Positions 6,922 through 10,643 of a stretch of DNA of 10,643 bases are shown one piece after another (the stretch's first letter is position 1; every line of letters starts with the position of its first letter). The position numbers and the translations under genes are program-made. Under the pieces are notes generated by a model, which ran no database searches, was not told the origin of the DNA, and was given only the letters and a program-made list of their open reading frames with translations. The stretch comes from Propionibacteriaceae bacterium (lineage in GTDB: Bacteria; Actinomycetota; Actinomycetes; Propionibacteriales; Propionibacteriaceae): positions 1 through 10,643 of the forward strand of contig JAUNRO010000089.1 in NCBI GenBank assembly GCA_030544185.1. Direction: 5' to 3'.

Positions 6922-7305
6922 GTGCCGGTTGGCAAGGTCCGCTTCTATGACGCGGAAAAGGGTTTCGGCTTCCTGACCAAGGAAGGCGGCGGCGACGTCT
7001 ATGTGCGCAGCAGCGCGCTGCCGGACGGCGTGACAAGTCTGCGGCCCGGACAGAAGGTGGAGTTCGGGGTGGTTGACGGACGCAAGGGCGAACAGGCTCT
7101 GTCGCTCACGCTGCTGGAGGCCCCGCCATCGCTGTCGAAGGCTTCGCGCAAGCGCCCGGAACAGCTCGCGGTGATGACCGAGGATCTCATCAAGCTGCTC
7201 GACGGGATCGGCGCGGGCTATCGCCGCGGTCGCCACCCAGATTCCCGGCATGCACACAAGATCGCGCAATTGTTGCGTGCTGTGGCGGACGAGTTGGAAC
7301 TCTGA
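6922..7305 (+). CDS. cspB: Cold-shock domain protein with C-terminal helical extension
   Basis: An RNA/ssDNA-binding protein of 127 residues. The cold-shock domain (1-66) carries RNP1 as KGFGFL (13-18) and RNP2 as VYVRSSAL (26-33). Arg replaces the usual His of VFVHFSA, as in the actinobacterial CspB-like group. Residues 67-127 are a Pro-Ser linker and a charged helical extension (LLRAVADELEL at the end), absent from 67-70 residue CspA proteins. I chose GTG 6922 because it starts the MPVGKVRFYDAEKG block and has GAGG 6 nt upstream; the open frame extending to 6781 is 5' leader. It is followed after 16 bp by the DUF3027 gene, a pairing often seen in actinobacteria. The symbol is by similarity to mycobacterial and corynebacterial CspB. 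Confidence 0.92.
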   Translation: MPVGKVRFYDAEKGFGFLTKEGGGDVYVRSSALPDGVTSLRPGQKVEFGVVDGRKGEQALSLTLLEAPPSLSKASRKRPEQLAVMTEDLIKLLDGIGAGYRRGRHPDSRHAHKIAQLLRAVADELEL

Positions 7306-7321
7306 GGGAGGCACCCCCAGA

Positions 7322-8131
7322 ATGGCTGAGGTGACGGAGCAGAAGATTCAGACCCGCCGCGCGCGGCCCCCCAAGTTGGACCCGGCCTGCGCCGAGGCGG
7401 TGGACCTCGCTCGGGAGACGGCGCTGGCGGCGGCCCCGGTCACCCAGACGGTCGGCGATCATCTCGGTGTCGTTGCCGAGGCCGACCGGGTCGTGACGCA
7501 CTATTTCGCGTCGACCCATCCGGGCTATCGGGGCTGGCGCTGGGCGGTGACCGTGGTGCGTGCCTCCCGGGCCAAGAAGGTCACGGTCGACGAGGTCGTG
7601 CTGCTGCCCGGTGACGATTCCCTCCTGGCGCCCGAATGGGTGCCGTGGGCCGATCGGATCGAGGCCGGCGACGTCGCGCCGGGCGTGCTCATGCCCACGC
7701 CGGACAACGATCCGCGGTTGGAGCCGGGCTATACGGCGGGGGAGTACGCGGCGGATCTCGAGCCGGCTGAGGCCTCCGCCATGCGCGCGGTCGTCGCCGA
7801 ACTCGGGCTGGGCCGCGAGCGGGTGCTCTCCGCGCAGGGTCGCGACGAGGCCGTCGAGCGCTGGCTGGATTCCGACGGCGGACCGGAGAACGAGATGACC
7901 CGGCAGGCGCCGGCCAACTGCGTCACCTGCGGCTATTTCCTGCGGCTCAGCGGCAGCATGGGTGTGCTGTTCGGGGCGTGTGCGAACGAATATTCGCCCT
8001 CGGACGGGCGGGTCGTCAGCATCGACCACGGCTGCGGTGGCCACTCCGATGTCGTCGCGCCCGAGCGGTCCAGCGAACTCCCCGCACCGATCTGGGACAC
8101 GATCTCGACCGAGGACACGCTGTTCGACTAG
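7322..8131 (+). CDS. DUF3027 family protein with putative zinc site
   Basis: A protein of 269 residues that I recognise as the actinobacterial DUF3027 family by the VVLLPGDDSLLAPEWVPW block (92-109) and the PTPDNDPRLEPGYTAG segment (126-140). Near the C-terminus a CVTCGYFLRL motif (C200, C203), FGACANEYSP (C220) and DHGCGGH (C238, with H236 and H241) provide four cysteines spaced for a structural zinc site. The function is unknown. It is predicted soluble, with no signal peptide or membrane segment. ATG 7322 has GGGAGG 10 nt upstream and follows the csp stop by 16 bp, so the two are presumably one operon. The longer frame beginning at 7250 lies inside csp and is rejected. A role in RNA metabolism is inference from the csp pairing. 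Confidence 0.9.
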   Translation: MAEVTEQKIQTRRARPPKLDPACAEAVDLARETALAAAPVTQTVGDHLGVVAEADRVVTHYFASTHPGYRGWRWAVTVVRASRAKKVTVDEVVLLPGDDSLLAPEWVPWADRIEAGDVAPGVLMPTPDNDPRLEPGYTAGEYAADLEPAEASAMRAVVAELGLGRERVLSAQGRDEAVERWLDSDGGPENEMTRQAPANCVTCGYFLRLSGSMGVLFGACANEYSPSDGRVVSIDHGCGGHSDVVAPERSSELPAPIWDTISTEDTLFD

Positions 8132-8207
8132 GGGCACCACAACGGATCCGTAGTTCCGGTCGACCCAGCCGCGGCGACGAGGCTTCGACAGTCCGCTGAT
8201 TGTGCAC

Positions 8208-8222
8208 GCGCCGACCCGGCGC
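8208..8222. repeat. Short GC hairpin between DUF3027 and permease genes
   Basis: GCGCC (8208-8212) and GGCGC (8218-8222) surround a 5-nt GACCC loop. It lies 12 bp upstream of the permease -10 hexamer, where an operator or a weak terminator for the csp-DUF3027 transcript could be. No T-run. The rest of the 114-bp gap shows a perfect ACGGATCCGT palindrome at 8142-8151 and nothing else. Confidence 0.25.
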
Positions 8223-8223
8223 A

Positions 8224-8243
8224 CCCCAGGCCCTAGCTTGGGG
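8224..8243 (+). promoter_or_regulatory. Permease promoter within an inverted repeat
   Basis: TAGCTT (8234-8239) lies 6 nt before the ATG of the permease gene, which has no separate Shine-Dalgarno, so a leaderless mRNA is likely. The hexamer is bracketed by CCCCA (8224-8228) and TGGGG (8239-8243), a perfect 5-bp inverted repeat with 10 nt between the arms. A repressor bound there would block the promoter. The repeat is short and could be chance in GC-rich DNA. Confidence 0.45.
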
Positions 8244-8245
8244 CC

Positions 8246-9748
8246 ATGGCACTCGACACTCCCACCGCGACCGCACCCCGGGGCGCGCTGGATCGTTGGT
8301 TTCACATCACCGAACGGGGCTCCACTGTCGGCCGTGAGTTCCGCGGCGGGATCGTCACGTTCTTCACGATGGCATACATCATTGCGCTGAACCCCCTCAT
8401 CATCGGCACCACCCCGGACGCGACGGGCCATCTGATCTCGGGATTGCCGGCGACCCCGGAGAACATGGGGCCGACGATTGCGATGGTCGCCGCGGGGACC
8501 GCGCTGATCGCGGGGGTGATGACGATCGCGATGGGCGTGATCGGGCGCTTCCCGCTCGGGCTGGCGGCGGGCCTGGGGCTCAATGCCTTGCTCGCCTATG
8601 TGATCGCGCCGAAGATGACGTGGCCGCAGGCGATGGGCCTGGTCGTGTGGGAGGGCGTGCTGATCACGATTCTCGTGCTGACCGGCTTCCGGACGGCGGT
8701 GTTCCGCGCGGTGCCGCGGTCGCTGCGCGCCGGCATCGCGGTCGGCATCGGCTTGTTCATCGCGTTCGTCGGCCTGCTGGACGCCGGCATCGTGCGCAAG
8801 CCCGAAGGCGCCCCGCCGGTCGAGTTCGGCATCGGCGGCTCGCTCATGGGCTGGCCCGTGGCCGTGTTCGTGATCGGGCTGGCGCTGGCGGCAGTGTTGT
8901 CCGCCCGGCGGGTGCCCGGGGCGCTGCTGATTGCGATCGGCGCGTCGACGGTCCTGGCGATCATCGTGGAATCGGTGTTCCGCATCGGGTCGATGACCGA
9001 TGCGACCGGCGCGGTGGTCAACCCCACGGGCTGGAAGCTCAACGTGCCCGAGATCCGGGAGTTGTTCTCGCTGCCGGATCTGTCGCTGCTGGGCCGGGTG
9101 GATCTGTTCGGCGGGTTCACGGCGAACGGTGTGGAATTCGGCGCGGTGCTGATGATCGTGCTGCTGATCTTCTCGCTGCTCCTCGCCGACTTCTTCGACA
9201 CGATGGGCACGGTCGTGGCGGTGGGCGCTGAGGGCAAGTTGCTCGACGACGCCGGCAACCCACCCCACCTGACGCAGATCCTGCTGGTCGACTCGGCCGC
9301 AGCGATCGCCGGTGGTCTGGGCTCGGTGTCGTCGAACACCTCCTATGTCGAGTCCGCCGCGGGCGTCGGCGAGGGCGCGCGCACGGGGCTGGCGTCGGTC
9401 GTGACTGGCGGGGCTTTCCTGGTCGCAGTCTTCTTGGCGCCGCTGGTGAATGTGGTGCCGTCGGAGGCGGCGACGCCGGTGCTGGTGTTCGTCGGGTTCC
9501 TCATGATGAGCCAGGTCAGCGCCGTGGACTGGGACGAGATCGAGGACGGGCTGCCGGCGTTCCTGACGATCGCTTTGATGCCGTTCGCGTTCTCCGTCAC
9601 CACCGGCATCGGCGCGGGCTTCATCTCCTACGTCGCGCTCAAGGTCGCCCGCGGGAAGTTCCGTCAGGTGCATCCCCTGATGTATGTCGTCGCAGTCCTC
9701 TTCGTCATCTACTTCATTCAGGGGCTGATCGGACAGGCCGTCGGCTGA
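8246..9748 (+). CDS. NCS2 family purine permease (AzgA/GhxP-like)
   Basis: An inner-membrane transporter of 500 residues from the AzgA-like branch of the nucleobase-cation symporter-2 family, expected to import adenine, guanine or hypoxanthine with protons. Diagnostic stretches are REFRGGIVTFFTMAYIIALNP (30-50), GRFPLGLAAGLGLNALLAY (100-118), LLLADFFDTMGTVVAVG (311-327) and SNTSYVESAAGVGEGARTGL (363-382). The acidic residues D315/D318 in the TM8 region and E369 in the TM10 region are the likely substrate-contact positions by analogy with AzgA and UraA. About 12-14 hydrophobic segments cover the chain. The length is slightly above the usual 430-480 because of a longer loop at 250-290. ATG 8246 is leaderless-type. 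It converges with the next gene after 5 bp. Substrate specificity cannot be read from sequence alone. Confidence 0.93.
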   Translation: MALDTPTATAPRGALDRWFHITERGSTVGREFRGGIVTFFTMAYIIALNPLIIGTTPDATGHLISGLPATPENMGPTIAMVAAGTALIAGVMTIAMGVIGRFPLGLAAGLGLNALLAYVIAPKMTWPQAMGLVVWEGVLITILVLTGFRTAVFRAVPRSLRAGIAVGIGLFIAFVGLLDAGIVRKPEGAPPVEFGIGGSLMGWPVAVFVIGLALAAVLSARRVPGALLIAIGASTVLAIIVESVFRIGSMTDATGAVVNPTGWKLNVPEIRELFSLPDLSLLGRVDLFGGFTANGVEFGAVLMIVLLIFSLLLADFFDTMGTVVAVGAEGKLLDDAGNPPHLTQILLVDSAAAIAGGLGSVSSNTSYVESAAGVGEGARTGLASVVTGGAFLVAVFLAPLVNVVPSEAATPVLVFVGFLMMSQVSAVDWDEIEDGLPAFLTIALMPFAFSVTTGIGAGFISYVALKVARGKFRQVHPLMYVVAVLFVIYFIQGLIGQAVG

Positions 9749-9775
9749 TCGGCTCAGGTGAGCGCCTCGGTCAGC
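9744..9775. terminator. Possible bidirectional terminator between convergent genes
   Basis: GCTGATCGG (9744-9752) pairs with TCGGTCAGC (9767-9775) in a 9-bp stem with two G-T pairs and a 14-nt loop. It spans both stop codons of the convergent permease and two-TM genes. Plus-strand sequence then reads TTTGA, too short for a classic U-tract. Modest support. Confidence 0.35.
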
Positions 9776-10239
9776 TTTGACACGGTGTCGGCGGACGTTC
9801 CCGCGGGAACGTGGGCGGCATCGCCTTGGCGGACCGAGCGCAGCTCGCGGTGCCGGGTGAAGAACGCGCCGGGATCGTGGGGGGTGAGCACGAGCACCGC
9901 CCGCGTACGCCCGTGCCGGCCGGTTGCCGACTCCGCGCTCACCGAGGCAAGTTCGGACCGGTCAATGACCGTCGATACCCGGTGAAAGCGGTCGATGCGG
10001 ATCTCCTCGGGCCCCACCGTGACCGAGCGCGCTCGCTTCTCCGGGCCGCCCACGAGCGCGAGGGCAGTCGCCCCGATCACCAGCAGCACCGCGGCATAGA
10101 TGCCGTGATAGCTCTCGACCGACCACCACATGAAGCCCGCGATCACCAGGGCGCCGATGGCCAGGACGAGGCCATAGGTCAGGCGGCTGAAGCCGCGGGT
10201 GGTGATTGTCCGCGCGGAGATCGGGTCGAGGTCGGGCAC
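9754..10239 (-). CDS. Two-TM protein with C-terminal PH-like domain
   Basis: A hypothetical protein of 161 residues. Two hydrophobic helices (about 21-40 and 46-64) are joined by a short turn containing WWSVESYHG. A soluble C-terminal region (70-161) follows, with alternating beta pattern (VTVGPEEIRIDRF, RAVLVLTPHDPGAFF) and a final helix (SADTVSKLTEAL). This is the layout of small bacterial membrane proteins with a PH-like (bPH2-type) domain; I cannot prove the fold. The start is GTG at 10239, with no Shine-Dalgarno; TACCCT lies 7 nt upstream, suggesting a leaderless mRNA. It is convergent with the permease and divergent from the 29-residue microprotein. No function can be assigned. Confidence 0.78.
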   Translation of the reverse strand: MPDLDPISARTITTRGFSRLTYGLVLAIGALVIAGFMWWSVESYHGIYAAVLLVIGATALALVGGPEKRARSVTVGPEEIRIDRFHRVSTVIDRSELASVSAESATGRHGRTRAVLVLTPHDPGAFFTRHRELRSVRQGDAAHVPAGTSADTVSKLTEALT

Positions 10240-10246
10240 GTGGACG

Positions 10247-10256
10247 AGGGTAGCGT
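10247..10256. promoter_or_regulatory. Overlapping divergent leaderless promoters
   Basis: The minus strand carries TACCCT (10247-10252), 7 nt before the GTG at 10239. The plus strand carries TAGCGT (10251-10256), 6 nt before the GTG at 10263. The two TANNNT hexamers share the TA at 10251-10252. Neither start has a Shine-Dalgarno or a convincing -35 box, so one small AT-containing site seems to drive both genes. Confidence 0.5.
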
Positions 10257-10262
10257 GGCAGG

Positions 10263-10352
10263 GTGAATCCTCGTGTCCGCCGGTTCATTGTGTCCGGGGT
10301 GTTGGTGGCCCTCGTCGGCATCGTGCTGGTGGCCGCATTGATCAGTTCGTGA
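10263..10352 (+). CDS. 29-residue single-helix membrane microprotein
   Basis: A short open frame starting at GTG 10263 and ending in TGA (10350-10352). The product begins MNPRVRRF with three arginines, then has an uninterrupted hydrophobic helix from about residue 9 to 27 (IVSGVLVALVGIVLVAAL) and ends ISS. Small actinobacterial proteins of this MNPxxRR-plus-helix type are familiar to me from conserved loci, but their role is unknown. Support comes from the TAGCGT hexamer 6 nt before the start, the clean N-in, C-out topology pattern and its place in a gap that otherwise stands empty. It lies 48 bp before the secreted-protein gene on the same strand. A regulatory peptide or small subunit of a membrane complex are both possible. 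Confidence 0.6.
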   Translation: MNPRVRRFIVSGVLVALVGIVLVAALISS

Positions 10353-10368
10353 TCCCTGGTTAGGCGAG

Positions 10369-10374
10369 TAGGCT
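10369..10374 (+). promoter_or_regulatory. Candidate -10 element of the secreted-protein gene
   Basis: TAGGCT lies 26 nt before ATG 10401. Transcription start near 10381 would leave a leader of about 20 nt holding the GGAAG Shine-Dalgarno (10390-10394). A TTGATC (10338-10343) is spaced 17 nt from an overlapping, poorer TAGGCG (10361-10366). Either could be used. Confidence 0.4.
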
Positions 10375-10400
10375 TTCGCCCAGCCTCTCGGAAGCGAACG

Positions 10401-10643
10401 ATGACACGAACGATCGACCCCGCGCGTCAGCCACTGCTGCACCGCCTGCTGGGCTCGGTTGTCGCGGTTCTGCTCGTGTGTTGCCCACCGGCCCTTCCGG
10501 CGTACGCCGAGCCGACGATCAGCACCGGCCTCGCGTTCACGATCGTCGATCCGCGGGTGACCGATTCGACCGGTCTCGCCCGCGACACCACCAACAACGT
10601 CTTCTGGACGGCCAACCCGAACGAGGCCGTGGCCTATGCGATC
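10401..10643 (+). CDS. Secreted protein, probably beta-propeller (partial, 5' end only)
   Basis: The first 81 codons of a gene that runs off the window. ATG 10401 has GGAAG 6 nt upstream. The product has a Sec signal peptide: R14 and H13 before a hydrophobic core (LLGSVVAVLLVCCPPALPA) and an AYA cleavage site after residue 36. The paired cysteines C27-C28 do not form a lipobox because the residue before each cysteine is not Gly, Ala or Ser. The mature start reads TIVDPRVTDSTGLARDTTNN followed by VFWTANP and VAYAI. This resembles the first blade of actinobacterial esterase-like-phytase/NHL-type propellers (SSGLA...WTHNDS pattern), in which the repeats form a barrel outside the cell. With only one blade visible, the family call is tentative. 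Confidence 0.7.
   Translation, partial: MTRTIDPARQPLLHRLLGSVVAVLLVCCPPALPAYAEPTISTGLAFTIVDPRVTDSTGLARDTTNNVFWTANPNEAVAYAI

Noticed and set aside
8142..8151. Perfect palindrome ACGGATCCGT as an operator
   Set aside because: It is more than 80 bp from the nearest -10 element and occurs once; a single 10-bp palindrome is compatible with chance.
7190..9673. 827-codon open frame on the minus strand opposite csp, DUF3027 and the permease
   Set aside because: The product is a His/Arg/Asp-rich low-complexity string crossing three recognised genes; an antisense shadow.

Overview
The window is about 70% GC and almost fully coding. It looks like a chromosomal stretch from a high-GC Actinomycetota, and a Propionibacteriaceae-like organism is my best guess. 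The grounds are an XPB-type helicase next to a Helicase_C_3 protein, a cold-shock protein with a C-terminal extension followed by a DUF3027 gene, and frequent start codons placed just after a -10 hexamer with no Shine-Dalgarno. Apart from the right-hand neighbours I see no mobile element, tRNA, rRNA or CRISPR array. No gene-free stretch exceeds 300 bases.

Left end, minus strand (45-1236): a two-gene redox unit, made of a MauE/DoxX-family membrane protein with a CxCFG motif and a membrane-anchored thioredoxin-fold protein with a CQSC active site. It has its own sigma70-like promoter and good Shine-Dalgarno sites. Centre, minus strand (1371-6764): a four-gene operon in the order proline-rich membrane protein, Helicase_C_3/WYL-like protein, XPB DNA helicase, single-pass membrane protein with an exported beta-rich domain. 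The genes are separated by -1 to 11 bp. The two internal starts at the 3' end each sit 7-8 nt after a TAGACT hexamer whose TAG is the stop codon of the gene before.

Plus strand, divergent from the operon (6855-8131): a cold-shock protein gene with a GC hairpin in its leader, then the DUF3027 gene with four conserved cysteines. Next (8224-9748) comes an NCS2/AzgA-type purine permease with a leaderless-type promoter inside an inverted repeat. It converges on a minus-strand two-TM protein (9754-10239). That protein diverges from a previously uncalled 29-residue membrane microprotein (10263-10352). The two -10 hexamers of this pair overlap. A truncated secreted protein, probably a beta-propeller, runs off the right edge (10401-10643).

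Functionally the window joins housekeeping modules: DNA repair (XPB and partner), RNA chaperoning (Csp), purine uptake and extracytoplasmic thiol chemistry. I see no obviously new defence or biosynthetic system. The points most worth following are the leaderless/stop-codon promoter architecture, the XPB partner operon with membrane proteins at both ends, the overlapping divergent promoter with its microprotein, and the strong TAT preference for tyrosine.
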